A model generated the notes under the pieces. It made no database searches. It had not been told where the DNA came from and saw nothing but the letters and a program-made list of their open reading frames with translations. A DNA stretch of 64,000 nucleotides, taken from assembly GCF_003751385.1 (NCBI RefSeq), contig NZ_RJVA01000009.1, forward strand, positions 310,001-374,000, written 5' to 3'. The DNA is from Desulfosoma caldarium (GTDB lineage: Bacteria; Desulfobacterota; Syntrophobacteria; Syntrophobacterales; DSM-9756). Shown one piece after another: positions 34,611-42,902 of the stretch. Position numbers and translations under genes: made by a program. Each line of letters starts with the position of its first letter. The stretch's first letter is position 1.

Positions 34611-35134
34611 GGGGTCAGACCTTTATTTTTGAATCGAACCTGGGGGTAACACCGAGGGGTCAGACCTTTATTTTTGAACTGATCCTTGGGGCAAACTTTT
34701 GATTTTGAAAGCCAGCCCAATGCATCCATCGGGGTCTGAACACCGGGGGTCAGACCTTTATTTTTGAATGCTGGCCTAACGCGCCTCGGCGGTCAGGGCC
34801 ATTGGTCGTCATTGGGGTCATCGTCATTGGGGTCAGACCTTTATTTTTGAATTGATTCTTGGGGTAAATTTTTGATTTTGAGGGTTAGCCCAACGTTAGG
34901 GGGGCGTGATTGGGCAGGCCACAGGCCTGCCCCTACAGGTTTGAACACCGGGGGTCAGACCTTTATTTTTTGAATGCTGGCCTAACGAGCCTCGGCGGTC
35001 AGGGCCATTGGTCGTCATTGGGGTCATCGTCATTGGGGTCAGACCTTTATTTTTGAATTCATCTATTGGGGGCAGACCTTTATTTTTGAATCGAACCGGG
35101 GTGTGAACTGCTGGGGTCAGACCTTTGATTTTGA
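34611..35134 (+). repeat. Array of seven to eight 22-bp elements downstream of the NtrC gene
   Basis: Elements in plus orientation at 34611-34632, 34656-34677, 34746-34767, 34829-34850, 34951-34973, 35035-35056, 35068-35089 and 35113-35134, plus two decayed ones near 34687 and 34860 (GGGG[C/T]AAA...TTTTGATTTTGA). A hairpin at about 34911-34940 is in reverse order relative to those at 0-14 kb, as expected if the whole composite follows gene polarity. An ~85-base block (CTAACGCGCCTCGGCGGTCA and onward) is repeated at 34775-34850 and 34981-35056. No gene lies here. Confidence 0.88.
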
Positions 35135-35139
35135 ATTTC

Positions 35140-35400
35140 CGTGTTTTTTGTGTTGGTGGGGTCGGGACCAATCCTGAGATCTTTCCGCGTATGTCCACCG
35201 TGCCGTGGGCCGCAAGGACCATGCCGGATACGATGGCGCGCCGTTTGGGTTGCCCGAGCCGTTGCGTCCATGAATGGCGATGAATGGGCCTTTTTCCAAC
35301 GATAGACTCAGGCGGTCCAAGGCGGTCAATACACGACGTGAAGGTTTTCTGAAAAGGATTTCCTTGAGCCCATCGGCAGAGGTGGAATAGCCTTTGAAGC
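35140..35400 (-). pseudogene. Remnant of an export ABC-transporter ATPase (Wzt/TagH-like)
   Basis: The minus strand encodes RFKGYSTSADGLKEILFRKP, then SRRVLTALDRLSLSLEKGPF and GRNGSGNP in place of a Walker A GRNGSGKS. A shifted frame continues with AAHGTVDIRGKISGLVP, the segment that normally follows the Walker A helix in polysaccharide-export ATPases. The middle is deleted, the Walker Lys is gone, and the rest is replaced by dispersed repeats. It lies directly 3' of the GT4 gene, consistent with decay of a glycan-export locus. Confidence 0.65.
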
Positions 35401-35432
35401 GCTAGACCTGATTTTTATCGCGATGATGGTCG

Positions 35433-36596
35433 CTATGCATTCTTTTCCACAACCTTTTGAAAGACGTCGACCATGGCCCGAGCCGTTTTTTCCCAGCTGA
35501 ATTGGCGAGCGCGCTCAAATCCTCGTTGTCTGTATTCTTTCCGTCGCCGGCCATGGCTAAGAAGGTCGTCCAGCACGGCAGCCAGGCCGTCGGGATCGTG
35601 CGGTTCGATGAAAAGGGCCGCATCCCCGGCCGTTTCCCGCAAAGCCGCAATGTTCGAACACACCACAGGACAGCCGCAGGCCATGGCTTCCAGCACGGGA
35701 AGACCAAAGCCTTCATAAAGGCTGGGATAAACCAAGGCCGTCGCTCCTGAGTACAAAGCCGCCAACGTCGCATCGTCGACAAAACCCGTGAGCACACATC
35801 GCGGCGTCCGTGACCCCCCTCGCTCCACAGCCTCCCGCAGCCACGACTTATCCCCCCAACCGTGCCAGCCCGCCAGCACCATGGGGGCCGACGCCCCCAG
35901 GCGTCGAAGGGCGTCCCAGAAGAGACGTAGATTCTTTCGCGGCTCCAAAGATCCCACAAAAAGCCAATAATCGCCGTCCAGACCAAAGCGGCGGCGCACG
36001 GCGGCGACCTCTTCGGAAGATCTTTGGGAAAAAATGGGGTCCGGAGCCAGAGGCACGGCCGTCAAGCGATTGTCGGCCACTCTCAACCGGGCTCTGGCTT
36101 CGTTCAAAACCGCATGGGAGATGGTCACGATGTGGGACGCGTAGCGGAGGCGCCGCGCAAAAAAGAGACGGTAAAACCAGACGCGCTCTCTGGGATGCGT
36201 ATGAGCGAATCGGTCCAGGGAGAAATCAAAAAGGCTAAAGACCGTGGGCACTCGATGCTGCGCCGCAGGGAAAAAAGACGCTTCGTGATAGATGTCATAG
36301 GACGCTTGACGGCACACCCGCCGCAGACGCCACTCCACCTGCACCTGCCTGAGGATTCTCCGGCCCAGGACCACAAGGTCCGGAAGTTTCCACACCGCAT
36401 CAGTCCGTGTCTGCCATTGCTTTGGGTCCGCCGCCTTGGGCATGTCTCGACGCACACGCCACCCGTCAAAGTAGCTGATGCACAGGGGCAACGGGCCAAA
36501 AGAAAGCTTTTCCACAGCTTGGTAGAGGCATCTTAGGGTGCGCCCAATGCCCGTTTGCAGACCCGATAGCGGGATGGCATTCACCAAAATGTCCAC
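35433..36596 (-). CDS. Family GT4 glycosyltransferase
   Basis: A 387-residue protein with N-terminal Rossmann-like region (DILVNAIPLSGLQTGIGRTL), YDIYHEASFFPAAQHRVPTV, and the donor-binding domain (WLFVGSLEPRKNLRLFWDAL, LVYPSLYEGFGLPVLEAMAC) carrying the EX7E motif. It retains the activated-sugar fold of GT-B enzymes and likely adds a sugar to a surface polysaccharide. It starts with GTG and has GAGGGAG upstream. An ABC-export ATPase remnant lies just downstream, and a RAYT copy lies just upstream of its start. Confidence 0.85.
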   Translation of the reverse strand: MDILVNAIPLSGLQTGIGRTLRCLYQAVEKLSFGPLPLCISYFDGWRVRRDMPKAADPKQWQTRTDAVWKLPDLVVLGRRILRQVQVEWRLRRVCRQASYDIYHEASFFPAAQHRVPTVFSLFDFSLDRFAHTHPRERVWFYRLFFARRLRYASHIVTISHAVLNEARARLRVADNRLTAVPLAPDPIFSQRSSEEVAAVRRRFGLDGDYWLFVGSLEPRKNLRLFWDALRRLGASAPMVLAGWHGWGDKSWLREAVERGGSRTPRCVLTGFVDDATLAALYSGATALVYPSLYEGFGLPVLEAMACGCPVVCSNIAALRETAGDAALFIEPHDPDGLAAVLDDLLSHGRRRKEYRQRGFERARQFSWEKTARAMVDVFQKVVEKNA

Positions 36597-36648
36597 AGCT
36601 TTTCAACTCCCTCTCAAGGCTTCATCCCATTCGGCATTCTGTAAGTCT

Positions 36649-36670
36649 GGGGTCAGACCTTTATTTTTGA
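36649..36670 (+). repeat. Left end of RAYT copy 1 (22-bp element)
   Basis: GGGGTCAGACCTTTATTTT followed by TGA. Read on the minus strand, its AAAAATAA provides the last codons (Asn-Gln-Lys and stop) of RAYT copy 1. It is the inverted partner of 37549-37570. Confidence 0.9.
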
Positions 36671-37521
36671 TTCCTGACCTGGCTCGCGCGTTTTGCAATG
36701 ACACTGATGGTGGCAAAGTGCAATTCTAAAAATTCCCCCACTTCTCTCAGCTTGTAGTGATAGGTCCACACAGCCTGGCAAATCCGTTCATTCCGCGTTG
36801 CCTCGTCGGAGATACCCGAAAACAGCTCTTCCAGGCTCGGCCGGGCCGCAAACCGTTCTTTCTTCCGAAGTTCAGGGTCAAGGGGCTTCTGCGAAAGCAA
36901 GGGCGCAAGTTGTTCCACAAATCCAGCGGTTCCCAAAAAGGCCCCCGCGCGCAACTCTTCCCATGCGTTGACCCCTTTCCCTTGCGACACAAAACGGCGG
37001 TAGGCCCGAACCGCCCGCGCTCGATCGGGGCCAAACTGTGACAGAATCCAATCCACCGTCAGGAACTCGGGCACCTCGATCTGGCCGGACGTCGCCCGAT
37101 AACTGCTCCAAGGCCAACTCTGAACGGTACGGACCAGCCCCGCTCGAACAGGATTTAGCACAACGTACCGGGTCACCTCTAAAAGATGGCTCTCCTTTTC
37201 CACAAGGATTGCCTTGAAGCGCCCTTGAAAGAGATGACCGACACGTCGGTGCCGTCGGTTGAACCACTGGGTGTACACCCCATTGAGACGTTGCATTCCC
37301 CGAGACAGATTGGCCTGTGGAGTTTCGATGATCAGGTGGTAGTGGTTTGTCATCAAACAGTACGCATGACAAATCCAGGTGTATCTGGCAACCGAATCAG
37401 CGAGAATCTCAAGAAACCGACTACGGTCCTCCTTGCCGAGGAAAATGTCTTGTTGCGCGTTTCCTCGACTCGTTACGTGATAGACAGCTCCTTCAAATTC
37501 TACTCGCAGCGGCCTTGCCAT
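36661..37521 (-). CDS. REP-associated tyrosine transposase (Y1/RAYT), copy 1
   Basis: A 286-residue IS200-like Y1 transposase of the RAYT type. It begins MARPLRVEFEGAVYHVTSRG, has the HUH metal site in MTNHYHLIIETP, and the conserved WPWSSYRAT region. The C-terminal ~50 residues (YHYKLREVGEFLELHFATIS) look like a helix-turn-helix. HUH enzymes cut and rejoin single-stranded DNA through a tyrosine. ATG 37521 has GAGGAA upstream; the frame runs a further 7 codons upstream without need. Inverted 22-bp ends flank the gene, making a unit of about 920 bases. Confidence 0.92.
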   Translation of the reverse strand: MARPLRVEFEGAVYHVTSRGNAQQDIFLGKEDRSRFLEILADSVARYTWICHAYCLMTNHYHLIIETPQANLSRGMQRLNGVYTQWFNRRHRRVGHLFQGRFKAILVEKESHLLEVTRYVVLNPVRAGLVRTVQSWPWSSYRATSGQIEVPEFLTVDWILSQFGPDRARAVRAYRRFVSQGKGVNAWEELRAGAFLGTAGFVEQLAPLLSQKPLDPELRKKERFAARPSLEELFSGISDEATRNERICQAVWTYHYKLREVGEFLELHFATISVIAKRASQVRNQK

Positions 37522-37548
37522 AGCAAAATTCCTCAAAAACAAACGGTA

Positions 37549-37570
37549 TCAAAAATAAAGGTCTGACCCC
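37549..37570 (-). repeat. Right end of RAYT copy 1 (22-bp element)
   Basis: Reads TCAAAAATAAAGGTCTGACC on the plus strand, the inverted match of 36649-36670. The following bases to 37926 hold no gene that I can support. Confidence 0.9.
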
Positions 37571-37926
37571 GTCGCTGCGCGATGAGCCTTCAAGCTTCCC
37601 CGAAAAACCTTGCTTTGTCGTCCGTCCTCCGCAGTCCGGCATCCATCCCATCGTCCACATCTGGCTCCCAACTCGCGATCCTGTTGCCCGCCGCCGCTCA
37701 CTCTGCTAGACAGAAACAACAAGATCCGGATTCGCGCGATGATTTGGCGCTGAAAAGCAGAGCCATGCGGCCCCGTGTCAAGGGTTGTTGAGCCATCAAC
37801 GGGTCGGCACAACGGATCATCCCTGGGCGACATTTCCCGCGTCCTGTGACAATAACAAGGACAATGGGTGGCATGGTCTATGCTCTGGCGCAACACCCCC
37901 CTTAACCGTTCAAGAGGAGGTTGTTC

Positions 37927-38910
37927 ATGGGACGAACAGGTCGAGGGCAGCTTTTTGCAGCCATTTTGATTTTGACGCTCTCGGCCTCACCCGCGGCTGC
38001 CGTGAAATTGGGGATCATCACCGGAGGGCCAAAGGGAACCTCCTATCAGGTGGGACTGAACCTGCAGGAACTCATGAAATCGCGGGGTTATGAGTTGGAG
38101 GTCTTCCATTCCAACGGGTCGGTGGAAAACGTTTACGCGGTCTACAAGAGGCCCGGCGTGCAGCTTGGAATCGTCCAATCGGACGTTTTGGCTTTCGTGG
38201 CCAAGGTGCGGACCCCTTTGGCCCTTAAACGCATCGCACAGAAAATCAAGATCGTGTTTCCTCTGTACGATGAGGAAATCCATGTGGTGGGACGAAAGGA
38301 CATCAGCGACTTTGACGACTTGGAAGGAAAGCGCGTTGCCATCGACAAGGAAGGTAGCGGGACGTATCTCACGGCCAAAATACTTTTTGAAATTTCTCAA
38401 GTGAAACCTGAGGAATTGGCCCCGGTGGGAACCGAAGAAGCCCTGGAACGGATCAAAGCCGGCACGCTGGACGCCATGATCTATGTGGCCGGTTGCCCGG
38501 TTCGGCTCTTTAAAGAAAACGTCAAAGCCGAAGATCAGCTGAAGCTCATCCCCCTGACCAACACAAAGGTGGTGGCATTCTACCCTCAGGCCGTCATCCC
38601 CGCAGGGACATACGACTGGCAAAAGGAAGAAGTCCCCACGGTCGCCGTTAAGGCCATGCTCATCACCTACGATTACCGGTTCGGACATTGCGGCGAGGTG
38701 GGGCGGTTTTCAAAAATTCTCTATGAAAATCTCGATTGGCTGCGCCGGCATGGGCATCCCAAGTGGAAGAACGTGGACCTTTCCTATCAACTCAAGGGTT
38801 GGGAACAGTACGAGTGCGTTCGAAGGGAATTGGGCACCGGCACACCGGTCGAGCTGCCGAAATCCGAGGACGTCAATCCCGTGCTGAAAGCCATTCAAAA
38901 GCTCTTTTAA
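37927..38910 (+). CDS. TAXI-family TRAP transporter solute-binding protein
   Basis: A 327-residue protein with a signal peptide (FAAILILTLSASPAAA). The family signature is clear: KLGIITGGPKGTSYQVGLNL at the mature start, SNGSVENVYAVYKRPGVQLG, IVQSDVLAFVAK, KRVAIDKEGSGTYLTAKILF. TAXI proteins deliver a ligand to a fused TRAP membrane protein, but no TRAP permease is adjacent, so it is an orphan here. ATG 37927 follows GAGGAGG by 6 bases. It is followed by a small secreted protein and an ExeA-like ATPase on the same strand. Confidence 0.88.
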   Translation: MGRTGRGQLFAAILILTLSASPAAAVKLGIITGGPKGTSYQVGLNLQELMKSRGYELEVFHSNGSVENVYAVYKRPGVQLGIVQSDVLAFVAKVRTPLALKRIAQKIKIVFPLYDEEIHVVGRKDISDFDDLEGKRVAIDKEGSGTYLTAKILFEISQVKPEELAPVGTEEALERIKAGTLDAMIYVAGCPVRLFKENVKAEDQLKLIPLTNTKVVAFYPQAVIPAGTYDWQKEEVPTVAVKAMLITYDYRFGHCGEVGRFSKILYENLDWLRRHGHPKWKNVDLSYQLKGWEQYECVRRELGTGTPVELPKSEDVNPVLKAIQKLF

Positions 38911-38942
38911 GACCAACCTCATCACCACAAAAAGGGACGGCT

Positions 38943-39203
38943 ATGATTCGCAAAGCTTTTTGGATGGTTGTCACTATGGTCCTCATGGCCGCCATGCGGG
39001 GACCGGGTTTCGAAGCCGGCGGCACGGCCGACGACACCCTGAAACGGACGCTCCCTTGTGTCACCGTTGAAGAGGACCGGTACCGAGCGCTGTTCGATTT
39101 CGTCCAGTTGCCCAGGACCCTTCTGGAGCCTACGGAAAACTCGCCAAGGCCGGAAAGACACCAATGGCGGGACCTCAAGGCGGCGTCCTGGACGCCTCTT
39201 TGA
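38943..39203 (+). CDS. Small secreted protein, function unknown
   Basis: 86 residues with an N-terminal signal sequence (MIRKAFWMVVTMVLMAAMRG). The mature part is ~60 residues with no recognised family (LPCVTVEEDRYRALFDFVQL). AAAGGGA lies 6-7 bases before ATG 38943. The 33-base gap after the TAXI gene suggests co-transcription. It could be a truncated gene. Confidence 0.45.
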   Translation: MIRKAFWMVVTMVLMAAMRGPGFEAGGTADDTLKRTLPCVTVEEDRYRALFDFVQLPRTLLEPTENSPRPERHQWRDLKAASWTPL

Positions 39204-39319
39204 ACATTCTTAACGCCGTGGTCGTGGACCAAGGCCAACCTTGGGGCGCCTTGTCGATTTGACGTGCGCGTGCGTTGAACGTTGGCTTAAGAACCTGAAA
39301 ACCGAAGAGCGTGAGATCT

Positions 39320-40897
39320 ATGTATCTCGATTTCTACGGATTCCGTTCGGAACCCTTTCACATCACGCCGGATCCGGATTTTCTGTATTTAAGTCCGAGT
39401 CATAAGGAGGCGCTGGCGGCCATCATTTACGGCGTGCAGCAACGCAAGGGCTTCATCACGATCACGGGCGAGGTGGGCCTCGGCAAGACGACCATCGTGC
39501 GCAGCTATCTGGAACGCTATGACCGCAGCCGAATCAAGACCGTTCTGGTGTTCAACGCCAACGTATCCTTTAAGGGGCTGCTGCGGGTGATCTATCGCGA
39601 ACTGGGGCTGGATCCGCCCGATCTGGATCCCTATGAGATGGTCCTCGATCTTCACATGCGGCTCATTCAGGAATACCAAGAAGGCTGGAACGTGGTGCTC
39701 ATCATCGATGAAGCCCAGAACATGCCCGTGGAAACTCTGGAAAATCTTCGCATGCTGTCCAATCTGGAAAGCACCAAGGACAAACTCCTTCAGATCGTCC
39801 TCATTGGGCAGCCGGAACTGGAACACCTTATGAACCAGCACCGGCTGCGCCAGCTCAAACAGCGCATTGCCATCCGCACCAAACTCAAACCGCTCACTCC
39901 CAAGGAAAGCTTGGAATACATTCGCCACCGTTTGTCCCGGGTGCAGATTCAGCCGAGGGAACCTTTCAGTGCCAAAGCGCTGGAACTCATTGTGCGAGAA
40001 GCCCAGGGTATTCCTCGAAAGATCAACATCATCTGCGACAACGCCTTCATCACGGGCTTTGGTTACGGACAAAAAACCATCACGCCGAAAATCGTTCGAG
40101 AAGTGGTGAACGACTTGGAAGGGCGTTCCCACGAGCCATCCCGCCGCCGCAAACGATTTGCCGCGGTGCTCGTGGGCGCCGTGATTTTGGCGCTGGTTTT
40201 GATGTGGCATTTCGAAGTGCCGCGCACCACGGGGGCCTGGCTTCTGGAAACCGTAAAACGCCTTTCCACGCAGTGGATTCAGGCCCTAAAGACGCCTTTG
40301 CTCCAGAACCCCTTGGAAGGCACCGGCCCCCCGGAAACCAAGTCCTCTGCGGTTGCCGACTCTTTCGGCAACGGAAAGACCATCGGGCAGCGCGTCATCA
40401 AGCCCCTTCCCTTGCCGGAAAAAACCCCGTGGGAGCCAAAAGCCGTCAACGAAGAACGGCCGTCGCCGTACATGACTGCACGGGAAACAACCCCGTCGTC
40501 AGGGGAAAAGAGGAAAACACATCCAGACCCATCGTCCGCACGGCGAAGGAAGCCGGCCGCGGTTGAGCAAGGCCAGGCCATGCTCGGCGCGGCGCACAGT
40601 CTCTCCATCATGGAACGGCTTGGTAGCCCCCCTGGTTATGGCTTCTGGCCGACGACGGACCCAGGGCTTTCGGGAGCGTGGGACCCGGAAAGGGTAAGAC
40701 TGTTCCAAGAGCCCAAGAACTATCTTTCCCGTGCGGCTCCATTCACAGCACCGACACGGGACAAGACCCCCTTGCAGCCTTCCACCTCGGCCGCCAAACC
40801 GCCCGCCCGTTCTGCCCACCCCGATGTTCCCCAGCCGGATCCCGGCCGCGTCATCGACTGGATTCTCAACAAAAGAAATCTGGGGTCAGACCTTTAG
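39320..40897 (+). CDS. ExeA/GspA-like AAA+ ATPase with repeat-derived C-terminus
   Basis: About 525 residues. Residues 1-270 are an ExeA-type AAA+ domain: YLDFYGFRSEPFHITPDPDF, Walker A GEVGLGKTT, Walker B VVLIIDEAQNM, sensor region QIVLIGQPELEHL, and GIPRKINIICDNAF. A transmembrane span (FAAVLVGAVILALVLMW) follows at about 280-296, then a Pro-rich low-complexity tail. Related ATPases act in type II secretion assembly or polysaccharide/exosortase loci. The frame ends in the dispersed repeat: LGSDL and the stop are read from GGGGTCAGACCTTTAG at 40873-40888 region, so the original C-terminus has probably been replaced. ATG 39320 is chosen over an in-frame GTG at 39311 by family start. Confidence 0.82.
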   Translation: MYLDFYGFRSEPFHITPDPDFLYLSPSHKEALAAIIYGVQQRKGFITITGEVGLGKTTIVRSYLERYDRSRIKTVLVFNANVSFKGLLRVIYRELGLDPPDLDPYEMVLDLHMRLIQEYQEGWNVVLIIDEAQNMPVETLENLRMLSNLESTKDKLLQIVLIGQPELEHLMNQHRLRQLKQRIAIRTKLKPLTPKESLEYIRHRLSRVQIQPREPFSAKALELIVREAQGIPRKINIICDNAFITGFGYGQKTITPKIVREVVNDLEGRSHEPSRRRKRFAAVLVGAVILALVLMWHFEVPRTTGAWLLETVKRLSTQWIQALKTPLLQNPLEGTGPPETKSSAVADSFGNGKTIGQRVIKPLPLPEKTPWEPKAVNEERPSPYMTARETTPSSGEKRKTHPDPSSARRRKPAAVEQGQAMLGAAHSLSIMERLGSPPGYGFWPTTDPGLSGAWDPERVRLFQEPKNYLSRAAPFTAPTRDKTPLQPSTSAAKPPARSAHPDVPQPDPGRVIDWILNKRNLGSDL

Positions 40898-40997
40898 AAC
40901 TTTGGGGTCAGACCTTTAGTTTTGATACTCTGCTGCAAAGTGGGGGGGGCGAAGTTTGAGAATGCTGTAAACTTTGAGGTCAGACTTTTATTTTTGA
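40873..40997 (+). repeat. Three 22-bp elements ending in RAYT copy 2
   Basis: 40873-40888 (truncated, ends TTTAG), 40903-40924 (TTTAGTTTTGA variant) and 40976-40997 (GAGGTCAGACTTTTA variant), the last being the left end of RAYT copy 2. The first overlaps the 3' end of the ExeA-like gene. Confidence 0.8.
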
Positions 40998-41570
40998 TTC
41001 TTAACCTGGCTCGCGCGTTTTGCAATGACACTGATGGTGGAAAAGTGCAATCCTAAAAAATCCCCCACTTCTCTCAGCTTGTAGTGATAGGTCCGCACAG
41101 CCTGGCAAATCCGTTCATTCCGCGTTGCCTCGTCGGAGATACCCGAAAACAGCTCTTCCAGGCTCGGCCGGGCCGCAAACCGTTCTTTCTTCCGAAGTTC
41201 AGGGTCAAGGGGCTTCTGCGAAAGCAAGGGCGCAAGTTGTTCCACAAATCCAGCGGTTCCCAAGAAGGCCCCCGCGCGCAACTCTTCCCAGACATTGACC
41301 CCTTTCCCTTGCGACACAAAACGGCGGTAGGCCCGAACCGCCCGCGCTCGATCGGGGCCAAACTGTGACAGAATCCAATCCACCGTCAGGAACTCGGGCA
41401 CCTCGATCTGACCGGACGTCGCCCGATAACTGCTCCAAGGCCAACTCTGAACGGTACGGACCAGCCCCGCTCGAACAGGATTTAGCACAACGTACCGGGT
41501 CAACTCTAAAAGATGGCTCTCCTTTTCCACAAGGATTGCCTTGAAGCGCCCTTGAAAGAGATGACCGACA
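40988..41570 (-). pseudogene. RAYT copy 2, truncated
   Basis: Near-identical to copies 1 and 3 over the C-terminal ~190 residues (through GRFKAILVEKESHLLEL). The homology stops at 41570 inside the codons for the RVGHLFQ segment; the N-terminal ~95 residues with the HUH histidines are gone. Eight unrelated bases later the left end of copy 3 begins, so copy 2 was probably cut when copy 3 was placed beside it. Confidence 0.9.
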
Positions 41571-41578
41571 AGAATGGT

Positions 41579-41600
41579 GGGGTCAGACCTTTATTTTTGA
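41579..41600 (+). repeat. Left end of RAYT copy 3
   Basis: A 22-bp element in the same orientation as the left end of copy 1. Its reverse reading provides the last codons and stop of copy 3. Confidence 0.9.
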
Positions 41601-42451
41601 TTCTTGACCTGGCTCGCCCGTTTTGCAATGACACTGATGGTGGAAAAGTGCAATCCTAAAAAATCCCCCACTTCTCTGAGCTTGTATTGATAGGTCCGCA
41701 CAGCCTGGCAAATCCGTTCATTGCGCGTTGCCTCGTCGGAGATACCCGAAAACAGCTCTTCCAGGCTCGGCCGGGCCGCAAACCGTTCTTTCTTCCGAAG
41801 TTCAGGGTCAAGGGGCTTCTGCGAAAGCAAGGGCGCAAGTTGTTCCACAAATCCAGCGGTTCCCAAGAAGGCCCCCGCGCGCAACTCTTTCCATACATTG
41901 CCTCCCTTCCCTTGCGACACAAAACGGCGGTAGGCCCGAACCGCCCGCGCTCGATCGGGGCCAAACTGTGACAGAATCCAATCCACCGTCAGGAACTCCG
42001 GCACCTCGATCTGGCCGGACGTCGCCTGATAACTGCTCCAAGGCCAACTCTGAACGGTACGGACCAGCCCCGCTCGAACAGGATTTAACACGACGTACCG
42101 GGTCAACTCTAGAAGATGGCTCTCCTTTTCCACAAGGATTGCCTTGAAGCGCCCTTGAAAGAGATGACCGACACGTCGGTGCCGTCGGTTGAACCACTGG
42201 GTGTACACCCCATTGAGACGTTGCATTCCCCGAGACAGATTGGCCTGTGGAGTTTCGATGATCAGGTGGTAGTGGTTTGTCATCAAACAGTACGCATGAC
42301 AAATCCAGGTGTATCTGGCAACCGAATCAGCGAGAATCTCAAGAAACCGACTACGGTCCTCCTTGTCGAGGAAAATGTCTTGTTGCGCATTTCCTCGACT
42401 CGTTACGTGATAGACAGCTCCTTCAAATTCTACTCGCAGCGGCCTTGCCAT
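41591..42451 (-). CDS. REP-associated tyrosine transposase (Y1/RAYT), copy 3
   Basis: An intact 286-residue protein, nearly identical to copy 1. It keeps the same start (MARPLRVEFEGAVYHVTSRG), the HUH motif in MTNHYHLIIETP, and the end at NQK. A few replacements separate the copies (for example Gly to Asp near residue 33 and SSYQATS for SSYRATS). ATG 42451 is chosen by alignment with copy 1. The right end is decayed (42476-42497). Two intact copies suggest recent mobility within this locus. Confidence 0.92.
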   Translation of the reverse strand: MARPLRVEFEGAVYHVTSRGNAQQDIFLDKEDRSRFLEILADSVARYTWICHAYCLMTNHYHLIIETPQANLSRGMQRLNGVYTQWFNRRHRRVGHLFQGRFKAILVEKESHLLELTRYVVLNPVRAGLVRTVQSWPWSSYQATSGQIEVPEFLTVDWILSQFGPDRARAVRAYRRFVSQGKGGNVWKELRAGAFLGTAGFVEQLAPLLSQKPLDPELRKKERFAARPSLEELFSGISDEATRNERICQAVRTYQYKLREVGDFLGLHFSTISVIAKRASQVKNQK

Positions 42452-42475
42452 AGCAAAATCCCTCAAACACAAACG

Positions 42476-42820
42476 GTATGAAAGATAAAGTTTAACCCGT
42501 CGCGCAGCGGGCTTGCCACAACAAACTAACTAGAGCACAACTCCTATCAAAATTAAAGGTCTGACCCCAACTGCATGTGCATGTGCATTTATCTGGCAAC
42601 CAGATCAGCGAGAATCTCAAGGAACCGAATATGGTCCTCCTTGTCGAGGAAAATGTCTTGTTGCGCGTTTCCTCGACTCGTTACTTAATACTTAATAGAC
42701 AGCTCCTTCGTATTCCACTCGCAGCGGCCTTGCCATAGCAAAATTCCTCAAAAACAAACGGTATCAAAAATAAAGGTCTGACCCCGCCCTAAATCCTATC
42801 AAAAATAAAGGTCTGACCCC
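42476..42820 (-). repeat. Decayed right end of RAYT copy 3 and three further 22-bp elements
   Basis: 42476-42497 is decayed (AAAGATAAAGTTTAACCC). Good elements lie at 42547-42568 (AAAATTAAAGG), 42764-42784 and 42799-42820. The 42764 element is the right end of RAYT copy 4. The 42452-42902 interval has no intact gene. Confidence 0.8.
42585..42741 (-). pseudogene. RAYT copy 4, N-terminal remnant
   Basis: Only the first ~45 codons survive (start region MARPLR through the DNKED/ILADSV segment) with a short duplication (TTAATACTTAATAG) breaking the frame. Homology to copy 1 extends through the 5' flank to the 22-bp right end at 42764. Confidence 0.85.
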
Positions 42821-42902
42821 AACCGATTGTTGTCTTGGGGGAGGGTGCGGTGTTATAGAGCTGTGCGCGAGGACGCGAGATGGCCAAGCCGAAAGAGGTT
42901 CG

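Noticed and set aside
34611-35134. CRISPR array
   Set aside because: Repeats are irregularly spaced (about 10 to 100 bases), spacers are themselves repeated, and no cas gene is nearby.
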